From NCBI GenBank assembly GCA_017538635.1, contig JAFYIM010000118.1:1-14984 (forward strand): DNA of 14,984 bases, given 5' to 3'. This DNA is from a bacterium. Lineage in GTDB: Bacteria > UBA3054. Every line of letters begins with the position of its first letter. Position 1 is the first letter of the stretch. Positions 1 to 8,700 of this stretch are shown in pieces. The notes beneath the pieces were generated by a model. It ran no database searches. It worked only from the letters and a program-made list of their open reading frames with translations, and was not told where the DNA came from. The position numbers and the translations under genes were made by a program.

Positions 1-1885
1 GTCTTTTTCCATAATGAACAACGGCGGCGGCTCCTTCGATTACGCCGTCAGCTGCGAGGATTCCCCGGAATGGCTTTCCATAACGCCTACCAACGGCACC
101 TGCTCCGGCTCGGTCAGCGTGAAATTAAGCTTCGACAGAAGCCTCATGACCAACGGTTACTACAGGACGCTTGTTAAAGTTGACGCGGGAGACGCCGGCA
201 CCAAGTACCTCGCCGTGGGCGTCGCCTCAGGAAACGTTCTTTTGTACGAGAACTTCGAGCCGCCTTTCTACCAGATCGGCGAAATAACCGGACAGGGCGG
301 CTGGACCGGCAAACGCGACGACGGATACGGCAAACCCTACAACGAGATGCTCGTTACCAACGTTGACTTCGGCTATGACGGCGCCTGCGCCTACATCAAG
401 CGCGGCACGGGCTGGGACGGCTACACCTGCGAAGTCAATTCCGACGCCAACGCCAAAGTCAGGGTGAGTTTCAAGATCTACAAAGGCTCCCTGGGCGACG
501 AGGATTCCTTCACCATCCACCAGGATTACTGGTACAACTCCGTGCACATGTGGCTCTGGCGTTACGAGGACCACTTCTACATGTACAGGATGAACGAGGA
601 CGACAACTACCAGCTCATCGGCACCTACGAGGCTCCCCTTGACCAGTGGCTCGACTTTTCTTTCACCGTGGACTACCGCGCCGCGAAACTCACGGCCTTC
701 ACGCTTGGCGATTATGTCACGAACTACACGGACGGCATTCCCATAAGGAACAGGCCGGGCGGCACTGCTCCCGCCAACAACTACACCAAGTTCGGCATCA
801 GCTCCGGAGGCGAGGAAACGGAGAACGCCATGCTCTTAATCGACAACTTGAAAGTTGAACAGCTCGATCGCGAGCCCATCGCCATCCCCACCTGGTCCTC
901 CTCCCTGACCTTCGGGGACGACCTCGCTTCCGTAACGAACAAAATCGTTAACGACGGCTCCGCAAAATTCAAATACAACATAACCGTTTTAGATTATCCG
1001 GACAAACTAAGGCCAAAATCTGCCAGCGGCACGGTCTCCTCGACCGGGAACCTCGTTCTCAGGCTTACCAGAACGGGCCTGGAAGACGGTTTCTACCGCT
1101 CCAGAGTCGTCATGGACTACGAAGCCAGCGACGGCAGCAATTCCGGCTCCCTGACTTCTGTCGTTACCTTCGCCAAGGGCGGCTGGCACTACGCTACGGA
1201 GTTTGAGGGCCCCACTTATAAGCTCGGAAACCTTAACGGCCAGGATACCTGGAAGGTCACCGCATCTTCCGGTAAGGCTCCCTTCATATCTCTCGTAAGC
1301 GGCGCCCAGTGCCTCTCCTTTTCTGAAGACGGCACCGCTGTTTCGAGCTTAAGAGTCCCCTCCGGCGCGAAGTACCGCGCCTCGCTGCGCTTCTTCATGA
1401 AGAATATCGAGCACTACTACGCCCTGCGCTTCACCGCCAAAAACGAATCCGTCCAGAAAGAGCACAAAGATTCTAATGGAAACTTCCCCTTGTACATTAT
1501 GTGCGATCCCGTGCGCCAGGCCGCTCTGATCTGTCACAAGCCCAGCGGTGAGGAGGAATATTACGAACTTTACGCAGCGCCTCTTGACCAGTGGAACGCC
1601 CTCGCCTTTGAAGCGGACATGGACGTCTCCGCTTCCTGCGTGAATTATCTCACCGTTAATGATTTCACGACCAACTTCATTCCCGGCGAAGTTGTCTTCG
1701 ATCCGAATTACGACGAAAAGTCTTTGGATCAAATCGAAATTACCGCCTGGAATTATGACGAGGAAAGCGGCGTATCCACTGTCGCCGCCAGCGTTGACAA
1801 CATCGTCTTCTGCGACTCGACGCTGCCCGAACCGGCAATACTCGGTTTGCTGCTCCTTCTGCTTTTACTTAAGAGACGCAGTTGA
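1..1885 (+). CDS. PEP-CTERM surface protein with BACON-like and LamG-like modules (5' truncated by window)
   Basis: The frame is open from base 2 (codons S-F-S-I before the first ATG at 14), and the first residues lie inside a BACON-like Ig module, so the true start is upstream and the ATG at 14 is internal. Counting from that Met: rest of a BACON-like module (about 1-75, with 'EWLSITPTNG'), LamG/concanavalin-like module (77-282, 'GEITGQGGW' near the start, 'LLIDNLK' at the end), second BACON-like module (289-388), second LamG-like module (391-599, 'GNLNGQDTW'), then LPEP at 604, a Leu-rich membrane segment and a KRRS end. This is a PEP-CTERM signal, a tail normally processed by an exosortase, so the protein should be exported and surface-bound or released. 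It aligns along its whole length with residues about 247-867 of the protein at 2997-5600. The ligand is unknown; the lectin fold suggests but does not prove sugar binding. Confidence 0.88.
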   Translation, partial: SFSIMNNGGGSFDYAVSCEDSPEWLSITPTNGTCSGSVSVKLSFDRSLMTNGYYRTLVKVDAGDAGTKYLAVGVASGNVLLYENFEPPFYQIGEITGQGGWTGKRDDGYGKPYNEMLVTNVDFGYDGACAYIKRGTGWDGYTCEVNSDANAKVRVSFKIYKGSLGDEDSFTIHQDYWYNSVHMWLWRYEDHFYMYRMNEDDNYQLIGTYEAPLDQWLDFSFTVDYRAAKLTAFTLGDYVTNYTDGIPIRNRPGGTAPANNYTKFGISSGGEETENAMLLIDNLKVEQLDREPIAIPTWSSSLTFGDDLASVTNKIVNDGSAKFKYNITVLDYPDKLRPKSASGTVSSTGNLVLRLTRTGLEDGFYRSRVVMDYEASDGSNSGSLTSVVTFAKGGWHYATEFEGPTYKLGNLNGQDTWKVTASSGKAPFISLVSGAQCLSFSEDGTAVSSLRVPSGAKYRASLRFFMKNIEHYYALRFTAKNESVQKEHKDSNGNFPLYIMCDPVRQAALICHKPSGEEEYYELYAAPLDQWNALAFEADMDVSASCVNYLTVNDFTTNFIPGEVVFDPNYDEKSLDQIEITAWNYDEESGVSTVAASVDNIVFCDSTLPEPAILGLLLLLLLLKRRS

Positions 1886-1900
1886 GTGATCTCAAACGCA

Positions 1901-1936
1901 AACAAAAAGGCGGGCTTTGCAGCCCGCCTTTTTGTT
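1901..1936. terminator. Bidirectional intrinsic terminator between gene 1 and ilvE
   Basis: A perfect inverted repeat with 16-bp arms (1901-1916 and 1921-1936) closes on a 4-nt loop (TTGC). The GC-rich core AGGCGGGCT/AGCCCGCCT is flanked by A5 on one side and T5 on the other, so it works as stem plus U-tract on either strand. It lies 15 nt after the stop of the + strand gene and 19 nt after the stop of ilvE on the - strand, and should end both convergent transcripts. Confidence 0.93.
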
Positions 1937-1955
1937 TTTAGGCGCCTTTCTCGGT

Positions 1956-2981
1956 TTACCCGATAACTGTATCGACCCAGCCCTCGGGGCCCTCTATTTG
2001 GCCCATCTGGATGCCTGTAAGCGTATCGTAGAGTTTCTGCGTAAAGGGCCCCATCTTCTCCATGCCGCTCGGGAAGCAGATCTCTTTGCCGTGGTCCACG
2101 ATCTTGCCCACCGGGGAGATGACCGCCGCGGTTCCGCAGAGGCCGCATTCCGCGAAGTCGGGAACTTCGGAGAGCAAAACTTCCCTCTGCTCGACTTTCA
2201 TGCCGAGATATTTTTCCGCCACGACCATCAAAGAGCGGCGGGTAATAGAGGGCAGGATGCTGTCAGACTTCGGCGTCACGAAGGTGCCGTCTTTCGTTAT
2301 GAAGATGAAGTTGGCACCGCCGGTCTCCTCCACTTTCGTCCTGGTGGCGGGATCGAGATACATGTTCTCGGCGTAGCCTTCCGCATGGGCTTCCATGCCG
2401 GCGTAAAGACTCATGGCGTAGTTAAGGCCGGCCTTGATGTGTCCGGTGCCCCTGGGGGCCGCACGGTCATAGTCACAGACTCTCAATACGATCGGCTTGG
2501 CGCCGCCCTTGAAGTACGGGCCCACCGGCGTGCAGAACATCCTGAACTCGAACTCGTCCGCCGGCTTGACGCCGATGACGGAATTGCTTCCGATCATGAA
2601 TGGGCGGATGTAAAGAGTCGCGCCGCTGCCAAAGGGCGGGACATAGTCTTTATTAGCCTTGACAAGGGCCCTCACGGCCTCAACGAAGCGCTCTTCAGGA
2701 AAAGGAGGCATCACAAGGCGTCTGGCGGACTCGGCCATGCGTTTGGCGTTCAGATCGGGCCTGAAACTCACGATGCGTCCGTCTTTGGTGGTGTAGGCCT
2801 TCAAACCTTCGAAGCAGGCCTGGCAGTACTGGAAAACGCAGGCGCACTCGTTAAGGGTTATGGAATCGTCCGTCACAAGCTTTCCTTCGTCCCACTTTCC
2901 GTCCTTGAAATAAGAAACGTAGCGGTAGTCCGTCTTCATGTAGGCAAAACCCAGTTTGCCCCAGTCGATGTTTTTGCTCAT
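1956..2981 (-). CDS. ilvE: Branched-chain amino acid aminotransferase (EC 2.6.1.42)
   Basis: A 341-residue, full-length fold-type IV PLP aminotransferase, cytoplasmic. It catalyses reversible transfer of the amino group between Leu/Ile/Val and 2-oxoglutarate, the last step of branched-chain amino acid synthesis or the first step of breakdown. Visible marks are 'CFEGLKAY' (56-63), 'GSGATLYIRP' (118-127), the likely Schiff-base lysine K183 in 'GHIKAGLNYA', 'EETGGANFIF' with E219 as the probable PLP-pyridine ligand, and 'CGTAAVISP' (282-290) in the cofactor/substrate loop. The length and motifs fit the longer BCAT class (eukaryotic/Bacteroides-like) better than the roughly 309-residue E. coli IlvE. 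The start is fixed by an AAAGGAG site 5-6 nt upstream. It begins 15 nt after the stop of the PEP-CTERM gene at 2997-5600 on the same strand, so co-transcription is likely. No other ilv or leu gene is present. Confidence 0.96.
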   Translation of the reverse strand: MSKNIDWGKLGFAYMKTDYRYVSYFKDGKWDEGKLVTDDSITLNECACVFQYCQACFEGLKAYTTKDGRIVSFRPDLNAKRMAESARRLVMPPFPEERFVEAVRALVKANKDYVPPFGSGATLYIRPFMIGSNSVIGVKPADEFEFRMFCTPVGPYFKGGAKPIVLRVCDYDRAAPRGTGHIKAGLNYAMSLYAGMEAHAEGYAENMYLDPATRTKVEETGGANFIFITKDGTFVTPKSDSILPSITRRSLMVVAEKYLGMKVEQREVLLSEVPDFAECGLCGTAAVISPVGKIVDHGKEICFPSGMEKMGPFTQKLYDTLTGIQMGQIEGPEGWVDTVIG

Positions 2982-2986
2982 AATAT

Positions 2987-2993
2987 CTCCTTT
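2987..2993 (-). promoter_or_regulatory. Ribosome binding site of ilvE
   Basis: On the - strand AAAGGAG is followed by ATATTA-ATG-type spacing (about 5-6 nt) before the ilvE start. It fills almost the whole 15-nt gap to the stop codon of the preceding gene, leaving no room for a separate promoter there and favouring read-through transcription or translational coupling. Confidence 0.9.
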
Positions 2994-2996
2994 ATT

Positions 2997-5600
2997 TTAT
3001 TTTTTCCTCAAAGCAAAAAGCGCCAGCGCAATTAAAGCCAGACCGAAGAGCGGCTCCGGCACGGCGTTGTCATGGACCACGATGTTGTCGAAATAGAAAG
3101 GCGCTATGTCAACGTCTTCTTCCGTTTCTTCCTCGCTTCCGTTTTCCACCCTGATGGTGAGGTTGCTGACGGCGCAGAGATCATATTCGGTTTTCAAAAA
3201 GATCGTCCCCTCAGGGAAATCCTCGTGATAATCTCCGAAAGTCACGCTCAGAACTTCGTTCCTTTCCATGCTGGTGTCGAGGCTGAAGGAAAATTCCTGC
3301 CATTCGCCATAAGGCGCGGTGGCCAGCATTACGAAAGTGTCATCGTTGGCGGGAACGTAGCCCAAAACGACCTTGTTAAGAGCCTTGTCACGGCAGAGAT
3401 AAAAAGGCAAAAAACCCGTGTCGTCAATGAAGGAGACCTTGGCATAACCTTCGTCGTCGCTTTCCTCAACAAAAAGCAAGCTCTTGAAGGTGAAGGCGCT
3501 TTCCGCAGGAACATAGCAGGTCGTTTTGATAAAGCTGTCGTTGCGAAGGCGAGCGCATTGCATCCCCTCGTTCAGAACGATTTTGGGAGCGTCTTCCGGC
3601 TTCTCGGAACCGGAGAGCCAGGTGTCCTGTCCGCGCAGATTACCCAACTTGTAGCCTTCGCCCTCAAACTCCGTGGTATAATACCAGCCGCCCTTGGCAA
3701 AAGTGAAAAGGGATGTGATGGAACCTTCTCCGCTGCCGGAAGTGGCTTTATAATCCATAACCACCCTGGTGCGGTAGAAGCCGTCGTCCAGATCGCCGGT
3801 TCGGAGGTTGAAACCAAGGACCCCGCTTGTTCCGATCCTCCCGGTGTCAGGCTGGGGGGCGAGATTGCCTGGCAGGTCGAGAACGGAAAGTGTGTACTTG
3901 AAAGCCCTGCCGCCGGCGTTCAAAATAGGAAGTTCGATCCTTTCCTGAGTGGGATCCAAAGCAACGACGGGATCCAGCAGAGGAACGGGCTCTTTAGGTC
4001 TTTCCAGTTCGACGACCAATATGTCGTCAACGAGAAGATTGGCGTCCGTCACCTCACTGCTGCCGCAGACAAAAGCCAACGTGTTGAGAGTCTCGTACCT
4101 GTTCGTCTTGTCGTGCTGGGTGTAAAGGTCGAAGCCGGAAGTGAAGTTGGTGCTGAAGTCTCCCAGGGAGAATTCCGTCAGTCTGTAAAGCCTGAGGTCG
4201 ATAGTGAAGGAAAAATCGAGCCAGGTGTCGAGGGGGAAAGGATGGAAGCCGGTGACGGCGTAGGGCTTTCCGTCGTTGAATTTGTAAAGATAGAAATCGC
4301 CCTCGTAGCACCAGAAATAGAACTCGTAGAGGAAGTCCCACCATCCGTTGCGGAAGAAGAAGGAATCCTGGCTGGATTCGGAATCCTTCCTGATCTTCAT
4401 GGAAACCTTGACGACCGCGTCTTTTTGGGAGGTTACCGGGCAGATGTAGCTGTTCCAGCCGTAGGCGTTCTTAATGAAACCGCAGGGGCCGTCCACGCCG
4501 TAATCCACATTGGTCACCAGCATGCAGTTGTCAGGATATCCGTAGCGGTCGTCCCTTATGCCTTCCCAGCCGTCCTGGCCGGTGATCTCGCCGGGATACA
4601 AAGCTGGCGGATCAAAGGTGTAGGAACATATGGCGCCCTTACTCTGAACTTTCAAAAGACAGACCTGTTTCCCAGCAGATCCGCCGTCAATGGTCACGTT
4701 AACGTAATAGACGTTGGTGGCCATCAGGGAACGATCGAAATTGAAATTGAGAGCCGTACTTTCCGTAAACGTCCCCTCAGGATTCTTTATGGTCAGCCAG
4801 TCTGGAGTTTCGTCGCAGTAGGCCTTGTAAGTGAGCTCTCCACCGCCCATATTGTAAAGCGTAAGCTTGCCGGAGTTGCTTTTGCTGGCCACCAAAAGCG
4901 TCGTTTCGGAAAGCGCCAGCCTGGGCGAGCCTCCCCTGTCTATCGATTCGATCTTGATGTCGTCCAGGCAAACGTTGGCGTCAGCGTCGGTGACGATAGA
5001 GAAACTCTTAAGGTTCGCGGAGGAGTCTTTTATGGGAACCAGGCTCGCGTCGCTCTCCTTTCCGCCCAACGTGAGTTTATCCATGACGCCCGCCCTGAAG
5101 TCGATGGAATACGAAACGTCTATCCATTCATCCATAGGGAAGGAAGCTTTTTTCATTTCCTCAGGAACGTTGGTCTCTTTGTCCTGAATGGCGGCTACCC
5201 TGAACGTTCCGTCACTGTTCGTTTTGAAACTCAGCTGAACGGGGCGGTTCCACCAGTCGCTAGCGATCTGCACAGCGGAAACGCCGGTGTCAGCAGGCCA
5301 GAAGAACTTGAAGGAGACCTTGAGCAGGCTGCCGTTCGGAGAAGGCGTGATGTTTTTCACTATGACGCCGTTCCAGCCGGTGGCTTTGCCAATTTTAACG
5401 CACTGACGGGAGTGATAGTCCCCTACCGTCGCCACGTTGTCCTCGTGGCAGTAACCGTCGGTGGTCCTGACGGTCCAACCTTTCTGGCCCTGCAGGTCGC
5501 CCAAATTGAAGCCGTCCTCAAAATCGCAAGTGTAATAGACCTCGGCGCCGAAGGCCGCCGAAACAAACATGATCGCCGAAAGCAATAAAGTTCTTGACAT
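2997..5600 (-). CDS. PEP-CTERM surface protein, three LamG-like and two BACON-like modules
   Basis: An 867-residue secreted protein. Residues 1-19 are a Sec signal peptide (hydrophobic core LLLSAIMFVSAA, probable cleavage FGA|E). Modules in order: LamG/concanavalin-like 20-217 ('GDLQGQKGW', 'CLDDIKIE'), BACON-like Ig 226-320 ('PDWLTIKNPEG'), LamG-like 323-532 ('GEITGQDGW', 'LLVDDILV'), BACON-like 540-635, LamG-like 638-841 ('GNLRGQDTW', 'FYFDNIVV'), then VPEP at 847-850, a hydrophobic stretch and LRKK, which is a PEP-CTERM tail for exosortase processing. An acidic run (EEETEEDVD, about 823-831) precedes the last strand. Residues about 247-867 are paralogous to the gene at 1-1885. The start is supported by the signal peptide; upstream there is only a weak GGGA-type ribosome site and an extended -10 promoter. 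ilvE follows after 15 nt. A role in adhesion or sugar binding is inferred from the folds only. Confidence 0.92.
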   Translation of the reverse strand: MSRTLLLSAIMFVSAAFGAEVYYTCDFEDGFNLGDLQGQKGWTVRTTDGYCHEDNVATVGDYHSRQCVKIGKATGWNGVIVKNITPSPNGSLLKVSFKFFWPADTGVSAVQIASDWWNRPVQLSFKTNSDGTFRVAAIQDKETNVPEEMKKASFPMDEWIDVSYSIDFRAGVMDKLTLGGKESDASLVPIKDSSANLKSFSIVTDADANVCLDDIKIESIDRGGSPRLALSETTLLVASKSNSGKLTLYNMGGGELTYKAYCDETPDWLTIKNPEGTFTESTALNFNFDRSLMATNVYYVNVTIDGGSAGKQVCLLKVQSKGAICSYTFDPPALYPGEITGQDGWEGIRDDRYGYPDNCMLVTNVDYGVDGPCGFIKNAYGWNSYICPVTSQKDAVVKVSMKIRKDSESSQDSFFFRNGWWDFLYEFYFWCYEGDFYLYKFNDGKPYAVTGFHPFPLDTWLDFSFTIDLRLYRLTEFSLGDFSTNFTSGFDLYTQHDKTNRYETLNTLAFVCGSSEVTDANLLVDDILVVELERPKEPVPLLDPVVALDPTQERIELPILNAGGRAFKYTLSVLDLPGNLAPQPDTGRIGTSGVLGFNLRTGDLDDGFYRTRVVMDYKATSGSGEGSITSLFTFAKGGWYYTTEFEGEGYKLGNLRGQDTWLSGSEKPEDAPKIVLNEGMQCARLRNDSFIKTTCYVPAESAFTFKSLLFVEESDDEGYAKVSFIDDTGFLPFYLCRDKALNKVVLGYVPANDDTFVMLATAPYGEWQEFSFSLDTSMERNEVLSVTFGDYHEDFPEGTIFLKTEYDLCAVSNLTIRVENGSEEETEEDVDIAPFYFDNIVVHDNAVPEPLFGLALIALALFALRKK

Positions 5601-5634
5601 AATTCCCTACTTGTTTTTATTTACAGTATCTGAA

Positions 5635-5643
5635 ATTATAGCA
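5635..5643 (-). promoter_or_regulatory. Extended -10 promoter for the 2997-5600 gene and probably ilvE
   Basis: On the - strand the sequence reads TGCTATAAT, a perfect extended -10 element (TG-n-TATAAT). The -35 position (around 5658-5663) is T-rich and does not match TTGACA, as is common for extended -10 promoters. The predicted start near 5628 gives a leader of about 28 nt. The element lies right beside the hairpin at 5649-5725 that ends the upstream gene, so this gene has its own promoter. Confidence 0.65.
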
Positions 5644-5648
5644 AAACT

Positions 5649-5725
5649 GGGCGCAAAAAAAGGCACCCTCCTCTTGATTTTACTTCGTAACAAAATCTTG
5701 AGGAGGGTGTCTTTCTTTTGCGCCC
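5649..5725 (-). terminator. Long hairpin terminator after the 5753-10162 gene
   Basis: Arms 5649-5681 and 5692-5725 pair along about 33 bp with a 10-nt loop, a TT/AA double mismatch, one further mismatch and one bulge. Read on the - strand, the core stem (CACCCTCCTC...GAGGAGGGTG) is followed by CC and seven T's, the usual intrinsic terminator form; the T-tract itself pairs with an A-rich stretch and the outermost GGGCGC/GCGCCC closes the structure. It starts 27 nt after the stop of the large gene. The + strand reading has a less perfect U-tract. No other gene is visible in the 152-nt gap. Confidence 0.8.
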
Positions 5726-5752
5726 TTTAGCAAGAGCGTAATTTAAGCAGCT

Positions 5753-8700
5753 TTAGTTCTGCTTGCGGGCGAACGCAAGGCCGAGCAAGGCGAGCATCAA
5801 GCCAATGATCGCCGGTTCAGGAACCGAGGGATCCCTGATGACGATCCTCGAGAGATACATGCCGGCCGGGTTGGCCACGTCATGGCAGCCGATCGTGAAC
5901 TTCTCGATTTGCTTGTTATCGTACTTGGGATCAAGCGCCACATCGCCGATGGCGAAGTTCGTCACGAAGTCGCCGAAGGTGATCTCGGTGATGCTGGCCA
6001 CGGTGACGTCGGTGTCCATCGTGAAACTGAAGTCCACCCATTCTCCGAAGGGAGCCGTGGCAATGGGCGTCCAGGTGTTGCCCTGGAAGTAACCGAACTG
6101 CAGTTCTCTGGGATCGCCTTCACGGCTGATGTACATGACTTTGTAGCCGCTGCCGTCCACCGTTCCGATATGGAAGTAGGAGTCGTCAGCCAGCTCTTCA
6201 GAGTACACGCGGCCGCTGAAGGTGAAGATGCCGCCCAAGGGGATCTTGGCCGCCAGCTCCGTAGTGGTGGCAAAGGGATACTTGATAGCGTTCTCACCGT
6301 CAAGGTTGACGATCTCACATTCGGGAGCGCCGGCAGTCCAGCTTTCCTGGCCGTTCAGCGGTCCGTAATGGAAGAAGGGGCCCAAGAAGTCGGCGCCATA
6401 GTACCAGCCGCCGACCGCAAAGGTCACTACAGACGTCAAAGCGCCTTCCTTAGCGCCGTCGGAGTAAGCCATGCGCATTCTGGCGCGGTAGAAGCTGTCT
6501 TCCAAGCCGGCGCGGTCGACCGTGAAGGTCAGCGTGGTGCTGTCATCGGTGCGGCCGCTGGCAGGAGAAACGCTCACCTTGTCGGAAAGATCCAGCATGC
6601 TGATAGAGAAGTCATAAGGCGTGCCGTAGTTCAAAACTTTCGCGGTCGCAGAATCGTCAGTGCTGATCGTCACAGCGCCGGGCATCACAGGATGCGGCTT
6701 GTCGTCTTTGGGCACGATCTCGAACACGAGATTGTCGAAGTAGAAGAGCGAATCCATCTCGTCATCGCCGTCCGTGCAGAAAGAGAAGCCTTCGTAGGTG
6801 TGGATGCCGCCGTTGCCATAGAGAACGACCTGAGTGATCTCTTCGGTCACATCGCCGATCGTCAGTTCGACGCCGGTCTGAGTCCTGAAGTCCATGCTGT
6901 AGCTGATATGCACCCACTCGTCCATGGACCATCTCTTGCCGACCATTACCTTATAACTGTCATCCTGCATGCCGCGGACGCCGAAGGTGCCGTCGCCCTT
7001 GTTCTCGATCTTAAGGGTCATGGGTTTGTGGCGGGCCGGGCAGGCCAGATAGACCGCGTCGCAAGGCGAGGCGCTATCCCAGTAAACGTCCATGGAAACT
7101 TTCACTCTGGCGTCTCTCGGGCAGGTGTCCACATAGTCCTTGGTGGTGCCGTCGATGCCCTTGGAAACCACTGTGTGCATGCAGGCATTGTCCGTGAAGG
7201 GCAGACCGTTGGTGACATAGGCGCTGTTGACGTCGCGGCAGTAGCCGCCGTTCCTGACGCACCAGCCGTCCTGGCCCTGGAGGTCGCCGACCTGCATGTA
7301 GGGTTCCTCAAAGTCTTCCTTGTAGAAGACGGAGCCGGAGCAGACGCAGACCACGACATCCGCTTCGCCGGCCGCGCCGCCGTCGATGTGCATCATGGTG
7401 CGGTAGTAGTCGCTCTCCATCTCGTCTCTCAAGATGTTGAAGCGGACTTCGTCTTCCTTTTCGCAGACGCCGCTGCCCTTGGTCAGTTCGAGCCAGGAGG
7501 GATCGTCCGGCAAAGTGGCGGTCCATTCGAAGCTGCCCGCGCCAGTGTTCTGGAAGGTCAAGCCGCCGGAAGTGGCGTCAAGACCCACGATCAGTCTGTC
7601 TTTGCTGACGGTCAGGACAGGATCGGGCGGCCTGTCGATGATCTCCATCTTGAAGTCGTCGAAATAGAACATGGAGTCGAACTCGTTGCCGCTGCCATCC
7701 GTGCAGAAGGAGAAGCCTTCCAGCTTGGTGTAGCGGCCGTCGCCGTAGAGGGTAAGAGTCCTGATGTCGCCTTCATCGTCGCCGATCTGGACGGTGACGC
7801 CGTTCTGGGAACGGAAGTCAAGAGTATAGGAGATGGGCACCCACTCGTTCATCGGCCAGGTGTAGCCGTCCAAAGGAGGCTGGTAAGAGCCGTCCAGCAT
7901 CTGGTAGAGATAGAAGGTGCCGTCGTCTTTCTTCCTGATCTTCATGCAGAAGGGCTTCATGCCGGCAGGAGTGGCGAGGTAAACGTTCTGGGCTTCGGAC
8001 TGATCGTCCCAGTAGATCTTGTAGGAGAACTTCACGATCTGGTTGTCAGGGCATCCGGAGAGGCTGTTGTTCCTGATGCCGTCGTAGCCCTGGGCGCGCT
8101 TGGCGTGCATGCAGTGGCTGCCGTGGGCGTCCAGAACATAGGCTTCGTTGGAATCGGCGCAGTTGGCGCCTCTCACGACCCAGCCGTCCTGGCCCTGGAG
8201 GTCGCCGACAGTCATGTAGGGTTCCTCGAAGTCTTCCTTGTAGATGATGTGGCCGTTGCCGGCGGTTACGAGAACGTTGGTGGAGCCGGCTTCGCCGCCG
8301 TCGATAGAGATGACAGCGCGATAGTAGTCTTCGCCCATGGATTCACGATCGATGGACAGCTTAAGCTCGACTTCCTCTTCCACCGTGCCGCTGGGATTCT
8401 CAATGGTGAGCCAGCTGGCGGAACCGACCAGAGAAGCGGTGTAATCGAAGCTGCCGGCGCCCGCGTTGTTGATGGAGATCGTCGTGTTGGTGGCGGTCAG
8501 CCCGGTGTGGATAGTGGTGGGAGAAACGGCCAGGATAGGCTCGTCGCCTCTGGGGATGTATTCGCAGACGATGTCGTCAATATAGAACTTGGCGTCCCAA
8601 TCGTTGTCACCGTTGGCTTTGTCAGTGCACCAGGAGATGCCGCTGAAAGCCTTGAGATCTTCGTTGAGGACATAGCCGGAGATGTCGGCCGTGACGTCGT

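Noticed and set aside
1917..3035. A 372-codon open frame on the + strand opposite ilvE
   Set aside because: It is in register with ilvE, starts inside the terminator hairpin and encodes no recognisable protein, whereas ilvE has full active-site motifs.
3072..5588. An 838-codon open frame on the + strand opposite the second PEP-CTERM gene
   Set aside because: Same codon-register shadow effect; no ribosome site or recognisable domain, and the - strand product is clearly a modular secreted protein.
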